A DNA stretch of 64,000 bases from Methanococcoides burtonii DSM 6242 (GCF_000013725.1 NC_007955.1:124001-188000), one strand, 5' to 3'. Shown: positions 34,321-45,400, numbered from the stretch's first letter. Notes: generated by a model not told the origin, from the letters alone. Program-made: numbers and translations.

Positions 34321-34545
34321 TTAGTTCTCTACAGGCACGATCAAAATTATGTTGTTTCCTCTTAATACAACGGAACCAAGAGATCGTAGGCGCTGTCCAT
34401 CAGCAATTTCTGTAGTATCCACCAGATGCAGGTTAAGGTAGTCATCAGCACTTTGTAACGTACCTTCAAGGATGTGCTGGTCGCCCTTCATCTCTACCTG
34501 TACTTTAGATCCAATCATTTTCTGAACTTTCTTATTTGGGAACAA
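34321..34545 (-). CDS. Sm-like (Lsm/SmAP) RNA-binding protein
   Basis: A 74-residue Sm-fold protein: MIGSKVQVEMKGDQHILEGT (Sm1 with the conserved G and D), LQSADDYLNLHLVDTTEI (the D-x-x-x-N-L RNA-binding loop), and GSVVLRGNNIILIVPVE (Sm2 with RGNNI). Archaeal Lsm rings bind U-rich RNA and tRNA precursors. ATG 34545. It stands in a minus-strand run with the HTH gene after it and DUF3467 and helicase genes before it. Confidence 0.93.
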   Translation of the reverse strand: MFPNKKVQKMIGSKVQVEMKGDQHILEGTLQSADDYLNLHLVDTTEIADGQRLRSLGSVVLRGNNIILIVPVEN

Positions 34546-34684
34546 GATCGTATCCTCACATCATTATTCATAGATAATAATCAATACTATATATCGGAAA
34601 AAGTAAAGTGTTCTGCCTACTATTTATGGTTACCGATTAGAAGTAAAACATCGTTCCCACAAATTGTAGATAGTAGGTAATCTC

Positions 34685-35056
34685 TTAGATATATCCCTGT
34701 ATTTCGGCTGTATCTTCTGGCTGTTCTACCGGAAGTAGATGGTTCTTCACTTTCGTGATGGGTCCGAACATAGCTTCAAAGTCACGAATGTGCTGCTCAA
34801 GCCACTGGGACAGTTCCAGTGCGGCAAGAGGCGACATTATCACTTCTGTCTCGATGGACCTCTGTATGACCTGTGAATTCGAAGATTTTTCAAACCCCTT
34901 AGGACTATCATTATAGAAACCGATCCTAAAATCGTATGGACTGTGGCCACCTAATGCACCAATAGCATAGGTCTGTTTGAAGTCCTCCGGCTTAATGACC
35001 TCTATCTTCAATTTCTTTGTAACATTCCCTTCAGGAGTGGTCTTTTCTTCTGTCAT
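34685..35056 (-). CDS. DUF3467 family protein
   Basis: A 123-residue protein from ATG 35056 (MTEEKTTPEGN), the in-frame ATG best placed after AAGGATATATTA. The pattern DFRIGFYNDSPKGFE, IETEVIMSPLAALELSQWLE and HIRDFEAMFGPI matches DUF3467, a small archaeal/bacterial family of unknown function. An upstream alternative start would add 17 unusual residues. It follows the large helicase gene on the same strand by about 90 bases. Confidence 0.75.
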   Translation of the reverse strand: MTEEKTTPEGNVTKKLKIEVIKPEDFKQTYAIGALGGHSPYDFRIGFYNDSPKGFEKSSNSQVIQRSIETEVIMSPLAALELSQWLEQHIRDFEAMFGPITKVKNHLLPVEQPEDTAEIQGYI

Positions 35057-35146
35057 ATTAATATATCCTTCAAAAGCATGCCTTATTTGAAAAGTAATTG
35101 TCAACATCGCTTAAAAGGGTTTGTCCCATTCAGAACAAACTTCTTC

Positions 35147-37624
35147 TCAGCCTTCAATGAGCTTTTTCAAATCCCTTGCAGAATATGCGATATCCTTCTT
35201 TGAATATACTGTCGCGATCCTCTCAACAGCATCAAGGTTCCTTATGGTATCATCAAGATAACCGAGCATATCACCAGGATAAGCAGTAATTCCATACTTA
35301 TCCTCAAGCTGCCTGACAATCTGTATAGGATCATAACCATCCATCCTCATGTTGATGATCTTCTCGGAGAACAAATGTTCAGGACATCCGCAAAATGGGC
35401 TGTCCTTGCATCCGCACGTCAGGAAATCCGCAGCAAAGTCCAGTATCTGATCCTGCATCTTGGTTTCAAGTTTCGAAAGGTTCTCACCTTCCATAACAAT
35501 ATCCATTGAAGCTCCCTGAAATACCCTCGAAGGCATATTTATCTTCAGGGCAGTTGATATCTGGGCTGCATACTTGAAATAAACAGCCTCAAAGAACTCG
35601 AGATTTGTGACGATCTCTATGGCTCTATGATCTGAAAGGACTGCATCACGTATCAAGAATGCCTTTGAGATCGAAAGGAAATGTCCGGCTGCAATACTTC
35701 CGAACTTCGTAAGTGCGATGGAATCATCCTTTATCGTAATAAACTTCTTCTTTTTCAATTTAGCAAGCAGTGAACTAAATTCAAAGTCTGCCAGCATGTT
35801 TTTGTGTATGGTCTCCAGATCTCTTTTAGAGTTAGTAACGGCAGCGGTTGCCAGTATTTCCTCTATCTGTTCCTCTTCACCATACTTCACATCCGTATGT
35901 TCCATTTCACCATTCAGGAGCTTGATGGCAACTTCCTCTTCAGTACCGGTCTGTTCACTGGTATAATGTTTCTGAGGGGTGGCAAGCAAGACCACAATAC
36001 CCCGGTCATGGAAATCAGGTCTTCCTGCACGACCAAGCATCTGAAGGAACTCCTGCATGTTCAGCCATTCTATGCCCATGGCCAGGGATTCAAAGATGAC
36101 CTGTGATGCCGGGAAATCCACTCCGGCAGCAAGGGCTGCTGTAGTTACCACGACCGGTATATCTCCCTTCTCAAACCGTCTTTCGACCTTCTTTCTTTCC
36201 TCCATTGAAAGACCTGCATGGTATGGGGATGCAGGTATCGATATTGCCTGTGCTATACTGTGGCAGTTCCGGCGTGAATTTGTGAATATGATCGTCTGTC
36301 CCCGGTGTCCCTTCGAAGAGACCTTGGCATACTCGTCCTTGGCAAGCTTTGTCATCAGTCTTATCTTGCTGCTATCCGGGCAGAAAAGCAGATGTCTTTC
36401 AATGGGTACCGGCCGGTATTCATATTCCACAAGCTCGGTATTGAGTCTTTTTGCGAGCAACTTTGGTTTTGCTACAGTTGCTGAAAGGTAAATGAACTGA
36501 GCACCTGATGCAACGTACTTGAGCCTCCCGATAACTCCATCTAGGCGGTGACCACGCTCAGAGTCTTCTATCATATGCACTTCATCGATGACCACAGTAC
36601 CAATCTGTCCCAGAAGATCGGCATCCCCTGTACGAAGTATAACGTCAAGACCTTCATATGTACCCACTATAATGTCGGCATCAAGTCCCCTTTTCATCTT
36701 CTTTGTCTTCGATGTCCTTATCTTCGAACTTCCTACCCTTATCGAGGTATTGAGTCCTATCCCTGAATAACGTTTGTTGAACTGATCATATTTCTGGTTC
36801 GCCAGTGCCACAAGAGGGACCAGATAGAGCATCTTTCCATGTCCATGCAAGATGTTCTCAATACCTGCGATCTCTCCAATAAGGGTCTTTCCGGTAGCAG
36901 TAACTGATGTAACAAGCTGATTCCTTCTCTCCAGCAATCCCTTTTCGATGGATAGTGATTGTACCGGCAGGAATGTATCGGATTTTTGAAGCAGTATATC
37001 TTTAAGCTTTTTTGAGAGCGGGACATCCTTTATCTTTATCTTATTGGCATGTGTCTGTTGCTCTATCGTATCGAATCGTGTATATTCAAGGTCAAGTTCT
37101 TCCGGGCTGAGCATACCTATGGTGCGGTCAAGATCACGCGTGGTGAGCATGATATGTAGGATGCGATCTGCAGCTTCATCACCAATATAACTATGTGCAT
37201 TACGAAGTGCCATCTCAAGTTCTTCCTTTGCACAATCTTCGCAAATAAGTTCGTGATGATATTTGATCGACTTTTTATTAATGAAATTGAACTGTTTTTT
37301 CAGTAGGCAGAATCTGCACACATGCACATCTTCCGATTCCAGATGGAAATCTGTAATGAGTTCCCTGACAGCAGCTTCGCTACTTTTTTCACTTTCAATG
37401 TCGATAAGAATGCGTTCTGAGATCCTAAGAAGCTCTATGAACTCTTCTGGTGGTCTTAAATCATCTTTCTCATCTTTGACCACGCGGAATTTGTGCGGAC
37501 GTGGGCCTGCAGATGAGGGGCGAAGGATAAGTTCTCCGGTCAGAAGTGGCACTCTTTTACGGTCCTTGATCGCCATTACGATGACCTTTGCCTTCTCAGC
37601 TTTTAGGAATGTCCACAATGTCAT
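35147..37624 (-). CDS. DEAD/DEAH-type superfamily II helicase (DUF5814-type)
   Basis: An 825-residue helicase. The N-terminal region includes a zinc-binding module (VCRFCLLKK near 106 and ICEDCAKEE near 129). RecA lobe 1 has motif I TSVTATGKTLIGE near 240, Ia LVPLVALANQKYDQF, motif II DEVHMIEDSERG near 347 and motif III LSATVAKP. Lobe 2 has IIFTNSRRNC, VVTTAALAAGVDFPA and QMLGRAGRPDFHDRG (motif VI). A second cysteine cluster, CGCKDSPFCGCPEH, lies near 735. The Ski2/Hel308-like core with DUF5814 elements is archaea-specific; a role in RNA or DNA processing is inferred. Confidence 0.88.
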   Translation of the reverse strand: MTLWTFLKAEKAKVIVMAIKDRKRVPLLTGELILRPSSAGPRPHKFRVVKDEKDDLRPPEEFIELLRISERILIDIESEKSSEAAVRELITDFHLESEDVHVCRFCLLKKQFNFINKKSIKYHHELICEDCAKEELEMALRNAHSYIGDEAADRILHIMLTTRDLDRTIGMLSPEELDLEYTRFDTIEQQTHANKIKIKDVPLSKKLKDILLQKSDTFLPVQSLSIEKGLLERRNQLVTSVTATGKTLIGEIAGIENILHGHGKMLYLVPLVALANQKYDQFNKRYSGIGLNTSIRVGSSKIRTSKTKKMKRGLDADIIVGTYEGLDVILRTGDADLLGQIGTVVIDEVHMIEDSERGHRLDGVIGRLKYVASGAQFIYLSATVAKPKLLAKRLNTELVEYEYRPVPIERHLLFCPDSSKIRLMTKLAKDEYAKVSSKGHRGQTIIFTNSRRNCHSIAQAISIPASPYHAGLSMEERKKVERRFEKGDIPVVVTTAALAAGVDFPASQVIFESLAMGIEWLNMQEFLQMLGRAGRPDFHDRGIVVLLATPQKHYTSEQTGTEEEVAIKLLNGEMEHTDVKYGEEEQIEEILATAAVTNSKRDLETIHKNMLADFEFSSLLAKLKKKKFITIKDDSIALTKFGSIAAGHFLSISKAFLIRDAVLSDHRAIEIVTNLEFFEAVYFKYAAQISTALKINMPSRVFQGASMDIVMEGENLSKLETKMQDQILDFAADFLTCGCKDSPFCGCPEHLFSEKIINMRMDGYDPIQIVRQLEDKYGITAYPGDMLGYLDDTIRNLDAVERIATVYSKKDIAYSARDLKKLIEG

Positions 37625-37796
37625 TTTCTGATTTCAAAGAGATTTACTAATATATAAATCATGGTTTTTCGAACGTTTGCACACTCTATGCGCATACATT
37701 GGTAACATATGCTCATGTTCTTTATATGCGTGTACATACATACTTTAATATGGCTATCAAGATCGTATTGAATATGCCGGTATGGAGGAATTGAAC

Positions 37797-38699
37797 ATGT
37801 CAGGTAATCTTTCGATGGGTGTAGAAGTAATAAACACTCCAAGAGTATCTCAACAACAAAAAGTGGCAGTTCAAGAACTCTCCGTCTCGGAAGAGGGGCC
37901 TTACAAGCGGAAACTTGAATTATGTGCTGTCCCAAAGTCGGAAGTTTTCGCTAATAATCAAATACCTGAAATGCAGACTCCGGTCTATACGGCTCCTATC
38001 ATTTCACCAACAGGTATCTATGTTCTGGACCGAAGTCTTGGCGGAGGTTTACCGCTTAGCTCCATGGTCTATTTTTCAGCAGACCCTCGATCAATGTCAG
38101 AGGTTTTCCTTTACGAATTCACTCAATCACGCAAGACATACTATTTTACCACTGGTCGCAGACCTAAATATATTCAGAGGGATATAATAAACCAGAATCT
38201 TGATCCTTCTCGCATCATATTTGTCGATATCTATAGCGAGTATTATTTTACTCCACTTGGTGATATGATCGATAATGTAGGCAATGAGCATATCGACTCT
38301 AAGATAATCGAGTTCACTGAATATAATCTACAAAACATCCAGAACGATGCTGGTGACGAAGACATTAATATCATTTTTGACAATTTTACATTCTTCATGA
38401 ATCTCAATGTGAACCCTGGTCTACTGAAACGGCTAACCAATATAATCTACGAAAACTCTAAGGAGACCAATAGTATGACCTACCTTTATGCATTGAAGGG
38501 AAGTCAGGATGATCTGATCGAAAATGAAGTGTTAAACACTTCTGATGTTATCTTCGATGTAAAAGTTGACCACAATGCTGATCATATAGTAAGCAAGCTA
38601 ACAATTCCTAAGATACGTGGAATGGTGCCTAACTCAGATGTTCTCAAATTCAACATTTCAGAAGGTGTGCAGATCGATACTTCTAAAGATATTGCGTGA
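37797..38699 (+). CDS. RecA/Rad55-like protein with a degenerate Walker A
   Basis: A 300-residue protein. After a variable 70-residue N-terminus the core reads GIYVLDRSLGGGLPLSSMVY, the usual opening of archaeal KaiC/Rad55 ATPases, but the P-loop is replaced by FSADPRSMSEVF with no G-K-T/S. Later strands include TYYFTTGRRPKYIQ, INIIFDNFTFFM (Walker-B-like) and YLYALKGSQDD. It probably cannot hydrolyse ATP and may act as a regulatory paralog. ATG 37797 is used because GGAGG precedes it by eight bases. It is divergent from the helicase gene, with a TATA-like ACTTTAATATGG near 37741-37752. Confidence 0.6.
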   Translation: MSGNLSMGVEVINTPRVSQQQKVAVQELSVSEEGPYKRKLELCAVPKSEVFANNQIPEMQTPVYTAPIISPTGIYVLDRSLGGGLPLSSMVYFSADPRSMSEVFLYEFTQSRKTYYFTTGRRPKYIQRDIINQNLDPSRIIFVDIYSEYYFTPLGDMIDNVGNEHIDSKIIEFTEYNLQNIQNDAGDEDINIIFDNFTFFMNLNVNPGLLKRLTNIIYENSKETNSMTYLYALKGSQDDLIENEVLNTSDVIFDVKVDHNADHIVSKLTIPKIRGMVPNSDVLKFNISEGVQIDTSKDIA

Positions 38700-38975
38700 T
38701 GAGCAAAATAATTCGGCAATATTTCACTTTGTTTTTTTCCTGGTCATATCACTTTTAATGATGAATGGTGGAAATGTTATTGCATAAACGGGGTCTAGAT
38801 GCTGTCATGTTTTAATTTGGAATCCTCCGAGAAGCAAAATATCTTTTATATTCTATAAATTAAACTGGATCTGATATGGCTGCATTTATGCTTCATTGTC
38901 ATAATTCATGCATTTCTTTTTTAGTGATGGAAGGTCACGTTTATACGTCAACAGGTCCAAATATCTAATAATTCC

Positions 38976-39569
38976 ATGAGATCAATTCTTTTATGTGGTT
39001 TGCAGGGGAGTGGGAAAACTACTTCAATAGGCAAGATTGGGATTATCTGGGTGAAAGGGGGAGGAAACTGGCAATTATTATTGCCGGTAAAGGTGATGCT
39101 AGGCTTGACAAGGATGCCTTTCCTATCGAAAGGTATCTATACAAGAGTTATTTGTTGATTGTCTCCCTGTAGCTTGCGGTTCAGTGTTGAAAAGGCATTA
39201 AAGTATATGGCTGATGAATTTATACCTAAATTTGTGTTCCTAGAGCTTGATGGTCCTGTTTTTCCAGCCCGGATAAGAGAAAGTCTTGAACATCTGCCTT
39301 TTTCAGACATGTCCTTCCTACTTGTATAACTTATTGATGCAGGCACTTTTAACAGTGATATAGATAAATTGCCGCAATTCGTCATTAAGCAGATCAATGA
39401 ATCAGAAATCATCGGTATAAACAAGATCGATCCTAATGATATTGAATAAATTATTTTGATAAAAGATGCTCTTGGAATTATCAATCCTTGTGTGAGAATA
39501 TTCGAATTTTCAGCTCTAGATAATGATGAAAGGTTCAGAAAGTTCATTGAAGTTCTAGTAGATCATTGA
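38976..39569 (+). pseudogene. G3E-family (CobW/HypB-like) GTPase pseudogene
   Basis: MRSILLCGLQGSGKTTSIGK holds an intact Walker A. A frameshift follows near 39025; other frames restore KLAIIIAGKGDARLDKDAFP, then KYMADEFIPKFVFLELDGPV, IDAGTFNSDIDKLPQFVIKQ and GINKIDPND with the NKxD specificity motif. At least two frame changes and two TAA codons lie between them. Such GTPases deliver metals or assist metalloenzyme assembly. This copy is clearly dead. Confidence 0.75.
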
Positions 39570-39648
39570 TCAATAGGTCTGTTATTTTAAGGATGTATGG
39601 GGTAGGCATTATGGGTTGCCTACCTTTTAACGTTAAGTCTGTATTGTC

Positions 39649-40413
39649 TTAAAGCCGTGCACCACTGGTCGCATTTTTGCAGTCACAATTTCTTTCCATA
39701 GGAAGATTGTCGATGGCATCGAATAGTATTTCCAGCAGGATATCCTGTGTTGTGGCTAACTTTTCTACAACTTCATCTGCAGTTATCTTGTTATCGGTCA
39801 TTCCACAAGCCTGATTGGTGATGGTACAAATGGATGCATAGCAAAGTTCCAGTTCCCTTGCCAACACAACTTCCGGTAATCCTGTCATCCCCACAACATC
39901 TCCGAAAGTGCTCATCATTGCTATTTCTGCCCGTGTCTCAAAACGTGGCCCTTCGGTACATACATAGGTGCCTCTGGTGTAGTTGAGACCTTTTTTATCA
40001 AGTGAATCCATAAGACATTTACTTATTATGTGACAATATGGCTCCGTCATGTCAACATGAACGGTATTCTTATCGTAGAATGTGGATATGCGACTTTTGT
40101 TTAGGTCGATAAAATCATCAGTTACGACAAAGCTTCCTATTGGATGATCTTTCATGGTGCCTACTGAATTGGTTGCGATTATCCTTTTTACACCAATTTC
40201 ACGGATAGCCCAGATGATCGCACGGTAATTGATCATATGTGGGGGTACATGTTCAGCTGCACCGGAATGTCTTGAGATCATTGCAATGCTCTTTCCATTG
40301 TTCTGGATAATAGATACACCCACATCTCCATAGGGTGTGGCTATGATCTTTGTATCTCCATCTGTAAAAGAAGAGGATCCGACACCACCAAGTATTGCTA
40401 CATCTATGCTCAT
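39649..40413 (-). CDS. MTA phosphorylase-family purine nucleoside phosphorylase
   Basis: A 254-residue phosphorylase: GGVGSSSF near the start, ISRHSGAAEHVPPHMINYRA (phosphate and sugar site), TNSVGTMKDHPIGSFVVTDD, CTEGPRFETRAEI and GMTGLPEVVLARELELCYAS. These motifs define the MTAP/PNP class II family, which salvages methylthioadenosine or, in some methanogens, methylthioinosine. It follows the DUF373 gene by 18 bases. Confidence 0.85.
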   Translation of the reverse strand: MSIDVAILGGVGSSSFTDGDTKIIATPYGDVGVSIIQNNGKSIAMISRHSGAAEHVPPHMINYRAIIWAIREIGVKRIIATNSVGTMKDHPIGSFVVTDDFIDLNKSRISTFYDKNTVHVDMTEPYCHIISKCLMDSLDKKGLNYTRGTYVCTEGPRFETRAEIAMMSTFGDVVGMTGLPEVVLARELELCYASICTITNQACGMTDNKITADEVVEKLATTQDILLEILFDAIDNLPMERNCDCKNATSGARL

Positions 40414-40431
40414 GGGTGGTAATTTGTCGGT

Positions 40432-41568
40432 TTAGTTCTTATTTTTATCCTTTTTACCCTTCGTGATCTTACGTTTTGTGTCATAAATGGATTCATTCTG
40501 GGATATCTTAATGCCTGCAAGAGCAATTATTATTGCTCCTACTACTGAATATATGAAATATTGGATGCTAAAGTTGGGTGAGTCTGTTGCACCAGGGAAT
40601 GCACCGATTGTAAGTATGTAGGTACTTGCACCCCAGAAAAGCAATCCCATTGCTGTAATGAATAGAGATGGAGAAACATCTTTTAATGAAAAATGATCGT
40701 TTCTTTTCAGGTCAACCATTTTTCCGATGTTGGCAAAAAGTATAGCTATCACATACCACCAGACGGTAACATTGATGAATACGGTAAATAACGTGATAAG
40801 TCCATAATACCAGCCACCGCCTGTGGTAAAGTACTTCCACAACGTGATTGCCCCTATCATTGTGGCTATTACTGCAAGGATTATGGCAATTGTATTTGTC
40901 ACAAATGTCATTTGACCTTCGTAGAAGGAGCCCTTCATCCTTTCTCTTAAAAGAGCGAAAGGCTGGTCAAGATTGAATCCGCGGTAAAGCATGTAAGCAC
41001 CTATGGCTGCTGAAATGCCAATTATAGCACCTTCTGGATAGTTTGCCAGAAGGAATATCGCATAAATCAATGCTGTAAGTCCAATTGGTACGAAGAACGT
41101 TTGTGATATCTTCGGGTCATTGAATGCGTTCTTGAGGATGTAGTATGTACTTTCAAGATTTGCACTCTGCTGGACCACTATTCGTTTTACTGAGTCTATC
41201 TTGATGCGTGATTGGACGATGGGTAAAAGGGTTTCATCTTCTGCACCATCTGAAATAAAGATTGCGTTAGTGATATCATTCTCTTCCAGGAATGCATCAA
41301 GCTGGACAACTATCTTCTGATCTGATATTATCCCTACATTCTTGTCCCCTGCAAAGGTCACAATTTCTGCATCGATACCTTTTGAGTGTAGTTCATTGAG
41401 GACATTGACACCTCCGAATATCGTATTTGAGTCGGAGTCTTCAGGGTCAACAGTTGCAAGTTCCACTGCAGCTTTGATATTATCTTCCCGCCCTATGATC
41501 GGGCTGGAGACATTCGCCTTTTCTCCCAGGTCATTATCCCTGTCGATGCAGATCACTAAAGTTCGCAT
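40432..41568 (-). CDS. DUF373 family membrane protein
   Basis: A 378-residue protein. Residues 1-140 form a soluble Rossmann-like domain (MRTLVICIDRDNDLGEKANV, VNVLNELHSKGIDAEIVTFA, AIFISDGAEDETLLPI), followed by about six membrane helices and a lysine-rich tail KKDKNKN. This matches DUF373, an archaeal family of unknown function. The N-terminal aspartates suggest metal or nucleotide handling, but nothing firm can be said. Cotranscribed with the phosphorylase gene downstream. Confidence 0.85.
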   Translation of the reverse strand: MRTLVICIDRDNDLGEKANVSSPIIGREDNIKAAVELATVDPEDSDSNTIFGGVNVLNELHSKGIDAEIVTFAGDKNVGIISDQKIVVQLDAFLEENDITNAIFISDGAEDETLLPIVQSRIKIDSVKRIVVQQSANLESTYYILKNAFNDPKISQTFFVPIGLTALIYAIFLLANYPEGAIIGISAAIGAYMLYRGFNLDQPFALLRERMKGSFYEGQMTFVTNTIAIILAVIATMIGAITLWKYFTTGGGWYYGLITLFTVFINVTVWWYVIAILFANIGKMVDLKRNDHFSLKDVSPSLFITAMGLLFWGASTYILTIGAFPGATDSPNFSIQYFIYSVVGAIIIALAGIKISQNESIYDTKRKITKGKKDKNKN

Positions 41569-41838
41569 AAAACCTCTTTAGAAGTTAACAATGCACGTCA
41601 TTTTATTTATAATGTGACATCGGACTATATTTTTAATGAATATTACAATTAAAACAATATAAAATATACTGTATTATTGTTATTGCTATCAATATTTATG
41701 GGTGACCCATAAAATAATATCAACAAGGGGTCTGTCTGAAAAAGTTGTTTATTTCTTGTGTTAGACTTTAACTAATGCTTCGTATATTCTCCTAAAATAT
41801 TAATTTGATAAAAAAAAGAATAAAAAAGAATGAAATGC
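41569..41838. other. Intergenic region
   Basis: No gene seen. AT-rich; probably contains the promoter of the DUF373 operon just above 41568 and the terminator region of the ileS-mptE operon near 41810-41830, where T-rich sequence appears on the minus strand. Confidence 0.35.
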
Positions 41839-42462
41839 TCACAAGACACCGAGCAACTTCTTCGCCCAGCCAAGCTTCTTATATTTCATCTCAGTTACGT
41901 TCTCATCGTCAAAATCGAAACCTGCCAGGGTTATGCTGGCTGCATTGAACTCGCCTGCGAGAAAAACACATCTGTCACCGTCGGTGAAACCACCGAAGTT
42001 GTATATGTTGCCAAAGGGTGCTGCCTGTGTGGTGCCGATGATGTTTTTGAACCTTGGAGCATACTTCAGGATAAGTTCAATATTATCGCCGTGGGCGTGT
42101 ATGACTGCAATTGAGCCTTCCTTGTTTGCCTGTATCTCTTTTTCCACATCGCCGTCAAGGTCTGTCACGATAACGGCCGGGATGATACCTCTGTCAACAA
42201 GGGTTGCAGTGGCACCATCGGCTGTGATGACAACGTGGTCTTCTATCTTGACCTGATCGAGCTCTTGTGCCAGTGTGGGTGCATTCCCACAAACCAGCAC
42301 ATCCTTTCCAGAAATGAGCTCTTCAAGTACATCGGTACTTGCGGTGTTAGGTCCTATCAGAAGATGGGAAAGAATGGTGGCAGCATTCTGATCATCTTCC
42401 CTTGAGAAACCGAAGTCCTCGAGGATCGCTTCATAGACTGGCTCCCACTTTTTAAAATCCAT
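41839..42462 (-). CDS. mptE: 6-hydroxymethyl-7,8-dihydropterin pyrophosphokinase, archaeal type
   Basis: A 207-residue DUF115-family enzyme making 6-hydroxymethyldihydropterin diphosphate for tetrahydromethanopterin, the C1 carrier of methanogenesis. Signature blocks are KDVLVCGNAPTLAQELDQ, VVITADGATATLVDRGIIPA, VIVTDLDGDVEKEIQANKEG, AVIHAHGDNIELI and NFGGFTDGDRCVFLA. Unrelated to bacterial FolK. It lies 15 bases downstream of ileS on the same strand. Confidence 0.92.
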   Translation of the reverse strand: MDFKKWEPVYEAILEDFGFSREDDQNAATILSHLLIGPNTASTDVLEELISGKDVLVCGNAPTLAQELDQVKIEDHVVITADGATATLVDRGIIPAVIVTDLDGDVEKEIQANKEGSIAVIHAHGDNIELILKYAPRFKNIIGTTQAAPFGNIYNFGGFTDGDRCVFLAGEFNAASITLAGFDFDDENVTEMKYKKLGWAKKLLGVL

Positions 42463-42477
42463 TTTTATACCCTCGTA

Positions 42478-45400
42478 TTATTCTTCCTTTGAGATCGCTA
42501 TGGTCATTGGGATGCCTTCGACATTCCATTCCTTTGCGAGCTCTCCGGTTGTCTCGACATCCAGACCGATCACAAGCACGTTTGCACGTACCTCTTTTGC
42601 AATGTAGTTCTCAAAGTCGAGAACAAGGTCGAGTACTCTTTCATCGCTGATCTGTATGTGACCTCTGATACTGTCATCGACATCAAGGTCCAGTTCCTTA
42701 CGCATGTCCTGTATTCTACGTATGACCTCTCTTGAATATCCTTCTGACTCTATTTCATGGGTGAGCTTTGCATCAACGAAGACAACTCCACAATTGAATT
42801 CAGCACTTCCCACATCTTCCGGAACTGTTTCGCTGAAATTGACCATTTTCTCGGTGATGGTTACGTTCGTACCGTCTGCGAGGCTAATTTCCATCTCTCC
42901 GCCAGCAAGTCCTTTCTTCAGGTCATAAGCATCCATTGCACCGATAGCGGCACTGATATTACCTGCATTTCCCTTGAAGACCGGTCCGATAGCGCCGGGG
43001 TTAGGTGTGGATTCCACTCCAAGCTCGTTCCAGCTTTCGCCGACCTTGGTAGTCTCGATATCCTTGGCATTGGTCTGGTCCATAAGGACAGAGCGCAGTC
43101 CTTCGACAGCTGCAATAGTGTTCTCATCTGTAGGACTGACAACGATACGGGAAACCGGCCATCTGAGTTTACGTCCTACCTTCTGACGAGCGTTGGAAGA
43201 GGCCTCGACGATAGAGCGTGCGACCTTCATCTGTGCTTCAAGACTGGTGTCAACAAGTGCTTCGTTGACAACTGGCCAATCGCAGAGGTGGATGGTCACA
43301 GGTGCATTCTCATCAATGTTCCTCACAAGGTTCTGGTACATTTCTTCTGCAAGGTGTGGCATGAATGGTGCGATCAACTTTGCAGTGGTCACGAACACAT
43401 CGTAGAGCACCCTGTAGACTGCCAGTTTGTCGGGATTGTCTGCTTCGACCCATGTTCTTGGTCTGATAAGCTGGATGTACCATCTTGAAAGGTCCTCGAG
43501 CACGAATTCATTGATGGAACGCATTGCCTTGTGCAGTAATCTCGCATCCATTGCCTTATTGACCTCAGCGATCACTGTCTGCATGCGTGAAAGGATCCAT
43601 TTGTCCTCGCTTCTCAAATAAGCTTCAACGGATTCGTATGAAACCTTCTGAGGGTCGAAATCATCAAGTGCCATGTATGGAAGCGGGAATCTGTATACAT
43701 TCCACAGGATGTTGTTCGTCCTGTGCACTGTTGCCAGCTCATCCCAGTTGAACTTCAGGTCTTCCCATGGTGCACTGGCTGACAGTACATATGATCGAAG
43801 GGTGTCTGCACCGAACTTATCGATGACCTCGGCGGGCTGTATGACATTGCCAATGCTCTTTGACATCTTCTTTCCGCTGCCGTCAAGAGTGAAACCGTGC
43901 ATTAGTACATTCTTGTATGGTGCTTTTCCGAATGCAACCATACTGGCTCCAAGCTGTGAATAGAACCATCCACGTGTCTGGTCATGTCCTTCTGTGATGA
44001 AGTCGGCAGGCCACCATTCATTGAATTTCTCCTTTTGATGTGGGAACCTCAATGTTGCCCAGGAGGCAACAGCAGAATCGAACCAGACATCGAAGACATC
44101 TTCGACACGTTTCATGGTTCCGCCACACTCACATGGTATTGTCACTTTGTCAACATAAGGTCTGTGCAGCTCGATATGGGGGTCTGCTCCGGAGCGTTCT
44201 ATAAGCTCTTTCCGGGTTCCGACAACCGTCAGGCTGTTACAACTTGAACATTTCCATACAGGGATCGGGATACCCCAGTAGCGCTGCCTTGAGATACACC
44301 AGTCGCGTGCACCCTCTATCCAATCCTTGAACCTTGCAGAACCTGCCCATTCTGGTGTCCAGTTCACCTTCTTGATCTCTTCGAGCATATCTTCCTTTAG
44401 CTCGCCTATCTTCAGGAACCACTGTTCGGTTGCAAGGTATATGATAGCTGTTTTACATCTCCAGCAATGACCATACCTGTGGCTGATCATTCTCTCGGCC
44501 ATGAGAAGTCCTCTCTCCAGCAGGTCATCCATAACAACGCGGTTTGCGTCAAGGATGTTCATTCCACAATATTTTCCTGCTTCATGGGTGTAACTACCAT
44601 TAGGGCCTACGGGGCAGAAGATCGGGAATTCGTTCTTTACGCCAACTTCAAAATCGTCAACACCGTGTCCGGGTGCAATGTGGACACAACCTGTGCTATC
44701 TGCTGTAACGTAATCTGCATTGCATATCCTGTGTTCTATCTCTGCCTGTAAAGGCACAAGGTCTGCAAGGGGGTGCTCGTAAACTGTACCCTCTAGGTCT
44801 TTGCCTGACATCGTACTGAGAATTTCATAATCTAAATATCTGCCAATTCTGAGAACGTTCTCAACAAGCTCTGATGCGATTATCAATATCTCAGTTGCAC
44901 TATTTTCACTGATAGCTTTTACTTTTGAATACTCGAATTCTGGATGAACTGCTACAGCTATGTTGGACGGGATGGTCCATGGGGTCGTAGTCCAGATGAC
45001 AACAAAAGTGTTGTCTTCATCCTTTAGTTTGAATTTGATATATGTTGAAGGGTCTTCACGGTCCTCATATTCGACTTCTGCATCAGCGATCGCAGTTTCG
45101 CATCTTGGACACCAGTTGACCACTCTCTTTCCGGTTTCAAGCAGGTTCTTGTCCTGTGCTTGCTTAAGTGTCCACCATGCAGCCTCGATGTACTCATCCT
45201 TAAGTGTCATGTAAGGATCTTCCCAGTCAAGCCAGACACCAAGGGTTTGGAACTGTTCGGTCATATCATCCTTCTGGCGAAGTGCGAACTCCTTACATTT
45301 CTCAATGAAATTACCGACACCATATGTCTCGATGTCTTTCTTTGATTCAAAACCAAGGGCACCTTCTACCTTTACTTCGATAGGTAATCCGTGCATGTCC

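Noticed and set aside
42757-43488. Plus-strand open frame of 243 codons
   Set aside because: Antisense to ileS, with no motif or ribosome-binding site.
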